From: Comamonadaceae bacterium
Lineage (GTDB): Bacteria; Pseudomonadota; Gammaproteobacteria; Burkholderiales; Burkholderiaceae_C
Length of the DNA: 40,615 bases
Assembly (NCBI GenBank): GCA_947450695.1
Contig: CANFWV010000028.1
Span: forward strand, 1-40,615
Reading direction: 5' to 3'
Below are positions 17,110 to 25,217 of the stretch, one piece after another. Numbering within the stretch: position 1 is the stretch's first letter; every line of letters begins with the position of its first letter. A program made the translations under genes and the position numbers. The notes beneath the pieces were generated by a model, which searched no databases, was not told the DNA's origin, and worked only from the letters and a program-made list of their open reading frames with translations.

Positions 17110-18024
17110 ATGAGCAAGCCAGTGATTGGGGTCGTGGGTCTGGGCATCATGGGCAGCGCGATGGCCGAAGAGTTGATCAAGTGCGGCTATTCAGTGGTCG
17201 GCTACGACGTCTCCGCACCTGCCTGCAAACGGCTCAAAGCCGCAGGCGGCAAGGCGCTCGCATCGGCAACGGCGGTGGCCGATGCCTCGGCCATCGTCAT
17301 CGTGTCGTTATCGACCTCATTCGCGTTAGCAGAGACGGTTCAAAAACTCGCTGCGGCTAAGCCAAAAGCGAAGGGTCAGGGCTTGTTAGTGGTGGAGACC
17401 AGCACCTTGCCGATGGACGACAAAGAGCAAGCGCTGAAGGCCTTGCGCCGTGTCGGCATGTCGGTGCTGGATTGCCCGATCAGTGGCACGGCGGTGCGCA
17501 TGAAAGAGCGCGCCTGGACGGTGTTTTGCAGCGGCAGCAAGGTGGCCTTCAAGCGTGTTGAAACTGTGCTCAAAGTTTTCACCGACAACGTGCCGTATGT
17601 GGGCGTCTATGGCAACGGCACCAAGATGAAATTTGCGGCGAATCATCTGGTCGCTATTTACAACGTCGCCTGCGCTGAATCGGTGACATTGGCGCGCAAG
17701 ATGGGGCTCGATCCGCAAGATGTGCTGGACCTGTTTGGCAGCAGTCCCGTCATCGGTACGGGCGTCATGCGCTTGCGCATGCCGTTCATGATCCGCAGCG
17801 AGTATTCGCCGCCGACCATGAAAGTCGAAGTCTGGCAAAAAGACATGCAGGTCATCGGCGACATGGCCAAGTCTGTTGATTGCCCGACGCCCTTGTTCAG
17901 TGCCTGCGTGCCGATTTACAGCGCCGCCATGGCCCAAGGTTTGGGCCAGCAAGACACGGCGTCGGTGAGCGAAGTGCTGGCCAACATGGCCGGAATTGCG
18001 CCCAAAGCAAAGGGTAAACGCTGA
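17110..18024 (+). CDS. NAD(P)-dependent beta-hydroxyacid dehydrogenase (3-hydroxyisobutyrate dehydrogenase family)
   Basis: A 304-residue oxidoreductase. The ATG at 17110 follows the purine-rich run AAAAAGGAACAGGGA. The N-terminal Rossmann motif is GLGIMG (10-15). The substrate loop reads DCPISGT (121-127) instead of the common DAPVSGG, and the catalytic lysine is Lys174 (KMKFAANHL, with Asn178). These deviations suggest a substrate different from 3-hydroxyisobutyrate or tartronate semialdehyde, though the family is certain. It lies between Bug copy 5 and the exported hydrolases, so it probably oxidises the imported acid. Confidence 0.88.
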   Translation: MSKPVIGVVGLGIMGSAMAEELIKCGYSVVGYDVSAPACKRLKAAGGKALASATAVADASAIVIVSLSTSFALAETVQKLAAAKPKAKGQGLLVVETSTLPMDDKEQALKALRRVGMSVLDCPISGTAVRMKERAWTVFCSGSKVAFKRVETVLKVFTDNVPYVGVYGNGTKMKFAANHLVAIYNVACAESVTLARKMGLDPQDVLDLFGSSPVIGTGVMRLRMPFMIRSEYSPPTMKVEVWQKDMQVIGDMAKSVDCPTPLFSACVPIYSAAMAQGLGQQDTASVSEVLANMAGIAPKAKGKR

Positions 18025-18065
18025 GGTCTTGATACCGCTTTGGTCCGGCCTGTCGTTTTAGAATT

Positions 18066-18085
18066 TTGAGTCGTCTTTGACTCAA
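18066..18085. repeat. Short inverted repeat between dehydrogenase and hydrolase genes
   Basis: TTGAGTC (18066-18072) and GACTCAA (18079-18085) form a 7-bp stem with a six-base loop, 16 bases before the hydrolase ATG. No T-run follows on either strand, so it is not a terminator. It could modulate translation or mRNA stability inside the operon, or bind a regulator. Confidence 0.3.
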
Positions 18086-18100
18086 CCTGAAGGTCTGACC

Positions 18101-19165
18101 ATGCAGCGCTGGATGAAAAAATGTGTGGGATTGCTCTTGTCTACCTTGGCCTTCTGGGCCATGGCACAAAGCTACACAACCCCCAAGCCGGGCAACTGGA
18201 CGGCTAAAGACTTTCGCTTTCACACGGGTGAAGTCATGGCTGAGATGAAGCTCGGCTACACCACGGTGGGTGAACCGACGGGTGAGCCGGTACTTATCTT
18301 GCATGGCACGGCGGGGACAGGCACTGGCTTGTTGACGCCGGCGTTTGCCGGTCAGTTGTTCGGGCCGGGTCAGGCGCTGGACGCCAGCAAGTACTTCATC
18401 ATCTTGCCCGATGCGATTGGCACAGGTCGATCAAGCAAACCTTCCGATGGTCTGCGCACGAACTTTCCACAGTACAACTACGCCGACATGGTGGCCGCGC
18501 AATACCGCCTGGTCACAGAAGGACTGGGTGTCAAGCATGTGCGCATGGTGCTGGGTAATTCGATGGGCGGTATGCAGACTTGGATGTGGGGCATCGCGCA
18601 CCCGGACTTCATGGATGTGCTGGTGCCGATGGCGTCCATGCCCAGTGCCATGTCAGGGCGCAACTGGATGATGCGACGACTCATCATCGACTCGATTCGC
18701 AATGACCCCGAATGGATGGGCGGTCACTACACTATCCAGCCGCGCAGCGCGCAATTTGCCTCGGTGTTTTTTGCCACAGCCACCAGCGGCGGCAACCAAG
18801 CCCTGCAAAGTTTGGCGCCAACCAGCGACAAGGCTGACCAGTTGCTGGACCAGAGACTCACGACGCCAGTGTCCGGGGATGCCAATGATCTTTTGTACCA
18901 ATGGGCTTCCTCTCGCGATTACAACCCGTTGGCCGGGTTGGACAAAATCAAGGCGTCGCTGCTGGCCATTAATTCAGCTGACGACGAACGCAATCCGCCT
19001 GAGCTGGGCGTGATGGAACGTGAACTCAAACGCGTTCCAAACGCTCGTCTGTTGCTGTTACCAGCCAGTGACCAGACCGCTGGCCACGGCACCACGGGGC
19101 AGGCCAAATGGTGGAAAGACTCCGTCGCTGAGTTGCTGAAAATCGCGCCCCGTCAAGCGCCTTAA
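18101..19165 (+). CDS. Exported alpha/beta hydrolase, homoserine O-acetyltransferase (MetX)-like
   Basis: A 354-residue protein starting at ATG 18101 with a Sec signal peptide (hydrophobic 8-20, cleavage near WAMAQ-S). The fold resembles MetX acyltransferases: LILHGTAGTG (65-74), LPDAIGTGRSSKPSD (102-116) and the nucleophile elbow GNSMGG (152-157, Ser154). The probable acid is Asp294 or Asp295 and the base His329 (TAGHGTTG). True homoserine acetyltransferases are cytoplasmic, so a secreted copy beside a catabolic operon is more likely a periplasmic esterase or hydrolase. It is 20 bases before a second exported hydrolase gene. Substrate unknown. Confidence 0.85.
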   Translation: MQRWMKKCVGLLLSTLAFWAMAQSYTTPKPGNWTAKDFRFHTGEVMAEMKLGYTTVGEPTGEPVLILHGTAGTGTGLLTPAFAGQLFGPGQALDASKYFIILPDAIGTGRSSKPSDGLRTNFPQYNYADMVAAQYRLVTEGLGVKHVRMVLGNSMGGMQTWMWGIAHPDFMDVLVPMASMPSAMSGRNWMMRRLIIDSIRNDPEWMGGHYTIQPRSAQFASVFFATATSGGNQALQSLAPTSDKADQLLDQRLTTPVSGDANDLLYQWASSRDYNPLAGLDKIKASLLAINSADDERNPPELGVMERELKRVPNARLLLLPASDQTAGHGTTGQAKWWKDSVAELLKIAPRQAP

Positions 19166-19185
19166 AACCCACTGAGGACATCGAC

Positions 19186-21282
19186 ATGAAAAAATCCTTG
19201 CGAATCTTGGCTGGGAGCCTGTTGCTTTTGTCTTGCGCCGTGCAGGCGCGTGTCACGCGCATCGTCATCGACGAGACCCTGCCGATGCCAGCGGTGGCCG
19301 GTGCGCAGAGCGCTATGGCGTACGAGCAGGTGGCCGGCCGTGCCTTTGGTGAGTTGGACCCCAAGCTGCCCGGCAACGCCATCATCCAGGATATCGAATT
19401 AGCCAAGGATAAAGACGGCAAAGTGCGTTACGTCGCGTCGTTTGTTATCTACAAACCCGTTGACCTGAAACAGGCCAGCGGGTTGATGTGGCACGACGTG
19501 CCCAACCGAGGTCGGGTCTATCCGTTTGCGCCGCAGGAGCGGGCTTTCGGCGACATCGAATTGGCTAGCGCGTGGCAAGGCGACAACGCCGGTGCCACCA
19601 TGGTGCGACCTCAAGCCAGCGTGGCCGGCATGCAGTTTTTGCAAGTGCCGGTGGCGCGTCAGGTGGATGGTTCTCGCGTCACGGGCCAAGTCCTCGGACG
19701 CATCGTCAACCGCAGTGGATTAGGCTCGCAGCCGCTGATGGTGCAAACCAATCCCGTGCCTTATAAGCCCATGAGTTTGGAGACGGCCAATGCCAAGCTG
19801 ACGTCGCGCGCCGGCGAGACCATGAGTGGCGAGGTGATCGACGAGCAAGCCATTGCTGCGAGTGATTGGTCTTGGGCTCGCTGTGATGCCCAACATCCGT
19901 TTCCCGGTGTGCCCAACGCGACGCAGATCTGCCTGAAAAATGGCTTCGATGCGAAGCGACTTTATCAAGTGGTCTTCACCGCGGCCGACCCTTATGTGCT
20001 GGGTGTGGGTTTTGCCGCTTGGCGCGATGTTGGCGTGTTCTTCAAGCATGCACAGGCCGACGATGTCGGCACGCCAAATCCGATCGCCAAAACAGTGATG
20101 CACAGCATTGGCCGGGGTGTTTCTCAGTCGGGCAATTACCTGCGTGGTTGGTTGCACCTTGGCTTTAACCGCGACGAAGCCGGTGCGCCTGTGCATGACG
20201 GCTTGTGGCCGATCATCGCGGGTCGGCGTATTGCGCTGAACTTCCGCTGGGCGCAACCCGACGGCGTGCTCGAGTTGTACCAAGCCGGCAGCGAGGGTCC
20301 GCAGTGGTGGTTGCCGCATCCCGACCTGTTGCGCGGCATTCCGGCCGCCGGCATTCTGGACCGTTGCACCGCCACCAAAACCTGCCCTAAGGTCATGGAA
20401 CACTTTGGCTCGGCCGAAGTCTGGGCCCTCAAGCTGACGCCCGAGTGGGTCGGCACCGACGCCAAGCAAGACCTGCCTTTGCCGGCTAACGTGAAACGTT
20501 ATTACATCGCCGGTAGCAACCATGGCGGTGGCGCTGGCGGTTTCAATTCAAGTCTGCCCGGTGTTGGCTTGCCGAAGGCGGGACCGATGTGCCCCGGCAA
20601 CAACTTTGGGCAAGGCGTTTTACCCGCCAACCCCATGCCACACACGCAAACCGTCAATGCGCTGCGCGTGCACTTTCGCAACTGGGTGATGCTCGGAACT
20701 GAGCCTCCCGCGAGCCGTTATCCGACGCTGGCTGCGGGCACGCTGGTCGACGCGCACAAGGCGGCGATGGGCTTTCCGGCGCTGCCCGGTTTGCGGTCTA
20801 CATTGCCTGAACGCGACTTCATCATGCCGGTGCTGGACTATGACTGGGGTACTGATTTCAAAGCCATGGATGGCTCGGGCATCGCCTCTTTTGCACCGCC
20901 CAAAATCAAACAAGTGCTGAAGATGATGGCTCCCAAAGTCGATGCCGATGGCAACGAACTCGGCGGTTTGCCGGTGGTCTTGGCCGATGCCCCGCTGGGC
21001 ACTTATTTAGGCTGGAATGTGACGGCGGATGGCGAGATGCCGTTTCACAAAGACCAGATTTGCAACTATGTGGGCGGCATGGTGCCATTTGCACGCTATG
21101 CGCAGGCGCGGTTGGCGAACGGCGACACGCGTCTCTCACTGGAAGAACGCTACGGCTCGCACGAAGGCTACGTGGCCGCGGTGACGAAGGCTGCCGAGCG
21201 GGCTCACAAAGCAGGTTTCTTGCTGGAAGAGGATGCCAAGGCGTTGATCACCGAAGCCAAAGTTAGTGCGGTGCTGCGTTGA
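19186..21282 (+). CDS. Exported alpha/beta hydrolase-domain protein (Abhydrolase_10-like)
   Basis: A 698-residue protein with a signal peptide (MKKSLRILAG, hydrophobic 8-19, cleavage near VQARV). The ATG at 19186 has AGGA upstream. The central part contains GRGVSQSGNYLRGWLHLGFNRDEAG, the typical nucleophile region (GxSxS) of the large alpha/beta-hydrolase-domain family PF20091. Further conserved-looking parts are the tryptophan-rich segment around VWALKLTPEWVGTD and a YYIAGSNHGGG segment, whose His may complete the triad. Family members are unassigned secreted esterase-like proteins of environmental bacteria. It is the last gene of the GntR-linked operon. Together with the preceding exported hydrolase it suggests extracytoplasmic cleavage of an ester or polyester-like substrate (inference). 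Confidence 0.82.
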   Translation: MKKSLRILAGSLLLLSCAVQARVTRIVIDETLPMPAVAGAQSAMAYEQVAGRAFGELDPKLPGNAIIQDIELAKDKDGKVRYVASFVIYKPVDLKQASGLMWHDVPNRGRVYPFAPQERAFGDIELASAWQGDNAGATMVRPQASVAGMQFLQVPVARQVDGSRVTGQVLGRIVNRSGLGSQPLMVQTNPVPYKPMSLETANAKLTSRAGETMSGEVIDEQAIAASDWSWARCDAQHPFPGVPNATQICLKNGFDAKRLYQVVFTAADPYVLGVGFAAWRDVGVFFKHAQADDVGTPNPIAKTVMHSIGRGVSQSGNYLRGWLHLGFNRDEAGAPVHDGLWPIIAGRRIALNFRWAQPDGVLELYQAGSEGPQWWLPHPDLLRGIPAAGILDRCTATKTCPKVMEHFGSAEVWALKLTPEWVGTDAKQDLPLPANVKRYYIAGSNHGGGAGGFNSSLPGVGLPKAGPMCPGNNFGQGVLPANPMPHTQTVNALRVHFRNWVMLGTEPPASRYPTLAAGTLVDAHKAAMGFPALPGLRSTLPERDFIMPVLDYDWGTDFKAMDGSGIASFAPPKIKQVLKMMAPKVDADGNELGGLPVVLADAPLGTYLGWNVTADGEMPFHKDQICNYVGGMVPFARYAQARLANGDTRLSLEERYGSHEGYVAAVTKAAERAHKAGFLLEEDAKALITEAKVSAVLR

Positions 21283-21358
21283 GTTGAGCCATCGCCAATG
21301 CTAGACTCGCGGCCCAACGCCCGCTATTCGGCTGAGCCGCTGCACCTTAGAGAACCCC

Positions 21359-22468
21359 ATGAAATCACCGAGTCTGTCAGGTAGCCGCCAGCTCGGCTTT
21401 GGTTTTGATGACGCTGTTATTCCAATGCCGCCGGTGCCGCCGGTGATCGCATTGAGGGCGCCTCTTCAACCTCCCGCTGTGCCGATCATCGCCAAGCCCG
21501 CGATCGAAACGCCGACCGAAATCCTTGCAGCAAGCCCAACCGAAGCCACGTTGCCCGCAGACGCAGACGCCGAAACCGAAGCCATGGCCAAGGTGTTGGA
21601 CGCACATCCTGACTTTCGCGTGCTGCGTCGGTTGGTCCCACGACTTGAATTTCCGCCGGCCAGCGGGCCCGTCGCGACGCTGCTGGTGCTTGACACCGAA
21701 ACCACCGGCTTGAACGCGGCCCGTGACAAGGTTGTTGAACTGGCTCTGCTGCGCGTGACGGTGGACTTGCGCACCGGCCAACCGGTCGGCGAAGTGCTTG
21801 TCTATGACGGTCTGGAAGACCCCGGCATGCCGATGCCCGACGAGATCATCGCCATCACGGGCATCACCGATGACATGTTGCGCGGGCAGCGTCTGGACGA
21901 AGTCGAAGTGTTGCGCCTGCTTGAAGGCGTCGACTTGGTGCTGGCGCATAACGCTGGTTTCGACCGACCCTTTGTCGAGTCTCGGCTGCCGCAGTTTGCG
22001 GGGCTGAACTGGGCCTGCTCGTTTGCGGACATCGACTGGAAGCAAGAGGGCCGCGGATCGGCCAAGCTGACCTCGTTGGCCTACGACCTGGGATTTTTCT
22101 ACGACGCGCACCGCGCTGAAATGGACTGCCATGCGCTGTTGGCGGTACTGATGGCGTCGCTCAAGACGACACAAGCCAGCGGCCTGTCGCGCTTGATCGA
22201 ATCGGCTCTCAAGCCAACCTTTCGCCTGCAAGCGACGAACGCGCCGTTTGACGCTAAAGACCTGCTCAAAGCGCGCGGTTACCGCTGGGACGGCGCGCAG
22301 AAAGTGTGGCACACGCGCTTGACTGATGAGGCGGCATTAAAGATGGAATGTGAATGGCTCAAATCGGCCGTCTACGCAGGCCGCAGCAGCCGGGTGCAGG
22401 TCGAAGAGCTCGACGCGAAAACCAAGTATTCAGCGCGCCCCGGGCAAGTCGGCTGGCGCGAACTCTGA
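21359..22468 (+). CDS. DnaQ-like 3'-5' exonuclease (DEDDh family)
   Basis: A 369-residue protein with a proline-rich, probably disordered N-terminus (1-75), a DEDDh exonuclease domain (about 105-270) and a C-terminal region of about 80 residues. The metal-binding residues are visible: Asp112 and Glu114 (LVLDTETTGL), Asp202 (NAGFDRPF) and His251 with Asp256 (HRAEMD). It resembles the polymerase III epsilon proofreading domain but lacks the usual polymerase-binding tail. The C-terminus (LLKARGYRWDGAQKVW) is seen in stand-alone relatives. Role in repair or nucleic-acid turnover is inferred. It may read through from the upstream operon (76-base gap). Confidence 0.88.
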   Translation: MKSPSLSGSRQLGFGFDDAVIPMPPVPPVIALRAPLQPPAVPIIAKPAIETPTEILAASPTEATLPADADAETEAMAKVLDAHPDFRVLRRLVPRLEFPPASGPVATLLVLDTETTGLNAARDKVVELALLRVTVDLRTGQPVGEVLVYDGLEDPGMPMPDEIIAITGITDDMLRGQRLDEVEVLRLLEGVDLVLAHNAGFDRPFVESRLPQFAGLNWACSFADIDWKQEGRGSAKLTSLAYDLGFFYDAHRAEMDCHALLAVLMASLKTTQASGLSRLIESALKPTFRLQATNAPFDAKDLLKARGYRWDGAQKVWHTRLTDEAALKMECEWLKSAVYAGRSSRVQVEELDAKTKYSARPGQVGWREL

Positions 22469-22500
22469 GAATTTGAGTCTGAGGGATACAGAAATTCTTT

Positions 22501-22514
22501 CGCTCGCAGTGACG
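22501..22514. repeat. Half copy of the palindromic intergenic repeat
   Basis: CGCTCGCAGTGACG is identical to the complement of 25170-25183, one arm of the large palindromic repeat near dolP. Like that element it lies in a gap between two convergent genes (exonuclease and rsmI). No second arm is visible here, so it is a half or decayed element. Confidence 0.5.
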
Positions 22515-22537
22515 GTATTTTTGCGCGGCGTCCGAGT

Positions 22538-23428
22538 TTATTCGGCCTTCAGTTTGAGAGCCGCGTCGTATAACTCGTTGCGTGATGCACCCGTGATTTC
22601 GGCGGCGAGTTTGACGGCTGTCTTGAGCGGCAGTTCAGCCAGTAACAACTTCAGCACACGTCCACCGTCGTCAGCGGCAGCTGCTTGCGGTGCAGGGTGC
22701 AACACCAGCGCAAATTCACCGCGCAGACGCTGCGGACTTGCGGCTAACCACGCCGGCAGTTGACTGGCTGGCAGCGTGGCGATTTCCTCAAACTGTTTGG
22801 TCAGCTCGCGCGCCACTGTGATGGCACGCTCAGCCAGCGGCGCACAGGCGCGTGCCAGTGCTTCCATGCGATGCGGCGCTTCCAGTATCACCACGGCGCG
22901 TTTTTCCGTCAGCAAGGTTTGCACGGCTTGGTCGCGCTCACCGGCTTTGCTTGGCAAAAACCCGGCAAACACAAAACCACTGTCGCCGGAGATGCCGGCT
23001 ACGCTCAAGGCGGTGGTGACGCTGCTGGCGCCCGGCAGAGGCGTGCATTTGAAGCCAGCCGCACGCACAGCGGCCACCAGCCGCGCACCCGGGTCGCTGA
23101 TGGCAGGCGTGCCGGCGTCGCTGACATAGGCCACACGCTCACCGCGTTGCAGCCGGTTGATGACGGTGACCGCCGCCTCCGCTTCGTTGTGCTCATGCAC
23201 CGGCAGCAAGGGCTTGTTGACGCCGTACTGGCGCAGCAGGGTTTGTGTGTGGCGGGTGTCTTCGCAGCCGATCGCATCGACCAAGCCCAGCACATGCAAT
23301 GCGCGCAAGCTGATGTCAGACAAATTACCAATAGGCGTGGCAACCACGTAAAGTGTGGCGGGTGGGTAATGTTGCAGGCCAGCGGCAGCCCGAGCGGCCT
23401 CCAAGGCCAAGTCGAAAGAAGCGTTCAA
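22538..23428 (-). CDS. rsmI: 16S rRNA (cytidine1402-2'-O)-methyltransferase RsmI
   Basis: A 296-residue S-adenosylmethionine-dependent enzyme that 2'-O-methylates C1402 in the decoding centre of 16S rRNA. Motifs are LYVVATPIGNLSDISLRAL (26-44), IGCEDTRHTQTLL and the glycine-rich YVSDAGTPAISDPGARLV, all typical of RsmI. The start is the TTG at 23428 (complement of CAA 23426-23428): no ATG is available before the first motif. That codon shares one base with the divergent yraN ATG, with GGA about ten bases upstream. The neighbourhood rsmI, yraN, diaA, dolP mirrors the E. coli yraL-yraP cluster (without lpoA). Confidence 0.95.
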   Translation of the reverse strand: MNASFDLALEAARAAAGLQHYPPATLYVVATPIGNLSDISLRALHVLGLVDAIGCEDTRHTQTLLRQYGVNKPLLPVHEHNEAEAAVTVINRLQRGERVAYVSDAGTPAISDPGARLVAAVRAAGFKCTPLPGASSVTTALSVAGISGDSGFVFAGFLPSKAGERDQAVQTLLTEKRAVVILEAPHRMEALARACAPLAERAITVARELTKQFEEIATLPASQLPAWLAASPQRLRGEFALVLHPAPQAAAADDGGRVLKLLLAELPLKTAVKLAAEITGASRNELYDAALKLKAE

Positions 23429-23838
23429 TGTGGTTTTCCAAAAAACAAGCGGCAGCGCCGACCGGGCAGATTACCACCAAGCGGCGGGGCGACGCGGCGG
23501 AAGCCTTGGCCCGTGCTTACCTGACGGCGCAGGGCTTGCGCTTGGTCGAGGCCAACTTCAACACGCCGGGCCGTGGCGGTGGCGAGATTGACCTGGTGAT
23601 GCGGGCGCCGGACGGCACGCTGGTGTTTGTCGAAGTGCGGCAGCGCAGCACGGCGTCGCACGGTGGTGCGGGCGGTAGCATCACGCATGCCAAGCAGCGC
23701 CGCATCATCTTTGCTGCGCGGCATTATTTGATGCGTTTTGCCAGTTTGCCGCCGTGCCGCTTTGACGTTGTGCTGGTGCAAGGGCCTGTAGGCGAGCAAA
23801 CCATCGAATGGTTGCCATCGGCATTTGATGCGTATTGA
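23428..23838 (+). CDS. yraN: YraN family (UPF0102) nuclease-fold protein
   Basis: A 136-residue protein starting at ATG 23428, which begins MWFSKKQAAA with GAAAGAAG six bases upstream. The UPF0102 signature is complete: RRGDAAEALARAYL, VEANFNTPGRGGGEIDLVM and the nuclease-like TLVFVEVR. The Asp in GEIDL and the ExR in FVEVR correspond to the PD-(D/E)xK-type motif, suggesting a Holliday-junction-resolvase-like fold. Its function is not established in most bacteria; a link to DNA repair or processing is inference. It diverges from rsmI with overlapping start codons and precedes diaA by 37 bases. Confidence 0.93.
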   Translation: MWFSKKQAAAPTGQITTKRRGDAAEALARAYLTAQGLRLVEANFNTPGRGGGEIDLVMRAPDGTLVFVEVRQRSTASHGGAGGSITHAKQRRIIFAARHYLMRFASLPPCRFDVVLVQGPVGEQTIEWLPSAFDAY

Positions 23839-23875
23839 CACATGGGGCTGAGCCAGTGACGCTATCATTCAGGCC

Positions 23876-24475
23876 ATGATTGAACAACGCATTGAGCAGC
23901 ACTTTATTGACAGTGCCGACCTCAAATACCAGGCGGCGCAAGTCCTCTCGAAACCCATTGCAGCCGCTATTGCGGCCATCCTCGCCAGTGTCACCAGTGG
24001 TGGCAAGGTACTGGCCTGCGGCAACGGTGGCGGCGCTGCCAGCGCGCAACATTTCGCCGCTAAGTTTGTCGGTGGCTACGAACGTGAGCGGCCTGAGTTG
24101 GCCGCCATTGCCCTCAGCACCGATTCATCCGTCGTTACAGCCATCGCTAACGACTACGATTTCAATGTGATTTTCGCCAAGCAAGTGCGCGCCTTTGGCG
24201 GCGCTGGCGATGTCTTGCTGGCCATCAGCAGCAGCGGCGATTCGGCCAATGTGTTGGCGGCGATTGACGCGGCCCATGAGCGCGACATGACTGTGGTGGC
24301 GCTGACCGGCAAAGGCGGCGGCAAGATGACATTCGCCTTGCGCGAAACCGATGTGCATATCTGCATTCCGCACGACCGCACCAGCCGCATTCAGGAGGTT
24401 CATTTATTGGTCCTGCACTGTATTTGCGATGGTGTGGACGCTCAATTACTAGGTGATCAGGAGGTCTCTACATGA
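23876..24475 (+). CDS. diaA: SIS-domain protein DiaA (phosphoheptose isomerase-like)
   Basis: A 199-residue SIS-domain protein. Its position between yraN and dolP matches E. coli diaA (yraO), whose product binds DnaA and promotes timely initiation of replication. Sequence landmarks are GGKVLACGNGGGAASAQHFAAKFVGGYE, LAISSSGDSANVLAAI and the C-terminal RIQEVHLLVLHCICDGVD. GmhA phosphoheptose isomerases share the fold and cannot be excluded; gene order favours DiaA. Its TGA overlaps the dolP ATG (ATGA), so translation of the two is probably coupled. Confidence 0.85.
   Translation: MIEQRIEQHFIDSADLKYQAAQVLSKPIAAAIAAILASVTSGGKVLACGNGGGAASAQHFAAKFVGGYERERPELAAIALSTDSSVVTAIANDYDFNVIFAKQVRAFGGAGDVLLAISSSGDSANVLAAIDAAHERDMTVVALTGKGGGKMTFALRETDVHICIPHDRTSRIQEVHLLVLHCICDGVDAQLLGDQEVST
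24459..24465 (+). promoter_or_regulatory. Strong Shine-Dalgarno of dolP inside diaA
   Basis: AGGAGGT lies within the last codons of diaA, six bases before the dolP ATG at 24472. It is fully complementary to the 16S rRNA tail and fixes the dolP start in the ATGA overlap. Confidence 0.75.
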
Positions 24476-25116
24476 ACCCATTAATTTTTAAACGTCGGCT
24501 ACTCGCCGCAGGTTTCACCGCTGCCGTCGTCGTCGGCGCTGGCAGTCTCACGGCTTGCGTGCCGTTGGTCTTGGGAGGCGCTGCGGCCGGTACGGCCATG
24601 GTTGCCACCGACCGTCGTACCTCGGGCGCCCAGCTCGAAGATGAGGGCATTGAACTGCGCACGTTGAGCCGTGTGCGTGAGAGCTTCGGCACGCGTGTCC
24701 GCGTCAGCACCGTCAGCTTCAACCGCCAAGTGTTGTTGACCGGTGAAGTGCCTACCTTGCAGGACAAGCAGGCGGTCGAAGACATGGTGAAGAAAATTCA
24801 AAACGTCGGCTCAGTCGTCAATGAACTCGGGGTGCGCAATTCGCCGTCACTGGCTGACCGTTCTGGTGATTTGTTGATCACTGGGCGCCTGAAGGCTGCG
24901 ATTCTGGATGCGCGTGACTTGCAGAGCAACGCCTTCAAAGTGGTCACTGAGAACAGCACGGTTTACCTGATGGGCCGAGTCACCCCGCGTGAGGCGGATC
25001 GCGTGACCAGCATTGCCCGTGCCATTTCCGGCGTGCAGCGGGTGGTGCGCATTTTTGAGACCATCAGCGAGGACGAGTTGCGTCGCCTGCAGCCTTCGCC
25101 CGCTACAAAGTCTTGA
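24472..25116 (+). CDS. dolP: Outer-membrane BON-domain lipoprotein DolP (YraP)
   Basis: A 214-residue lipoprotein with two BON domains (about 55-122 and 128-198). The signal peptide ends in the lipobox LTAC with Cys29 as the modified residue. Residue 30 is Val, not Asp, consistent with outer-membrane sorting. In E. coli DolP supports outer-membrane integrity and the BAM complex at division sites. The first domain includes VSFNRQVLLTGEVP and the second ITGRLKAAIL and STVYLMGRVTPREADRV. It is the last gene of yraN-diaA-dolP and is followed by a large palindromic repeat. Confidence 0.92.
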   Translation: MNPLIFKRRLLAAGFTAAVVVGAGSLTACVPLVLGGAAAGTAMVATDRRTSGAQLEDEGIELRTLSRVRESFGTRVRVSTVSFNRQVLLTGEVPTLQDKQAVEDMVKKIQNVGSVVNELGVRNSPSLADRSGDLLITGRLKAAILDARDLQSNAFKVVTENSTVYLMGRVTPREADRVTSIARAISGVQRVVRIFETISEDELRRLQPSPATKS

Positions 25117-25136
25117 GTCAGAATTCGCGGGCATAG

Positions 25137-25195
25137 ATTGCCGTGCTACGCTCGCAAAGACGGAAATTTCGTCACTGCGAGCGTAGCGCGGCAGT
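25137..25195. repeat. Palindromic intergenic repeat (REP/BIME-like)
   Basis: Two 26-base arms (25137-25162 and 25170-25195) are complementary except at four positions and enclose the loop GAAATTT. The arms contain the core CTACGCTCGCA and the complement TGCGAGCGTAG. It lies in the 101-base gap between the convergent dolP and beta-hydroxyacid dehydrogenase genes. Its form and location are typical of dispersed palindromic repeats, which can protect or terminate mRNAs from both sides. A half copy lies at 22501-22514. Confidence 0.8.
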
Positions 25196-25217
25196 CCAGA
25201 GCCTTGTTGACAGTGTC

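Noticed and set aside
18029..18064. TTGATA and TAGAAT as a promoter before the MetX-like gene
   Set aside because: The spacing of 24 bases is too long for a sigma70 promoter.
19720..20523. Long minus-strand frame opposite the Abhydrolase_10-like gene
   Set aside because: Typical shadow of a GC-rich gene; no start signal and no family resemblance.
21377..22312. Long open frame on the minus strand opposite the exonuclease gene
   Set aside because: It mirrors the exonuclease codons, has a low-complexity Arg/Gln/His composition and no recognisable motif. The plus-strand frame has complete DEDDh residues.
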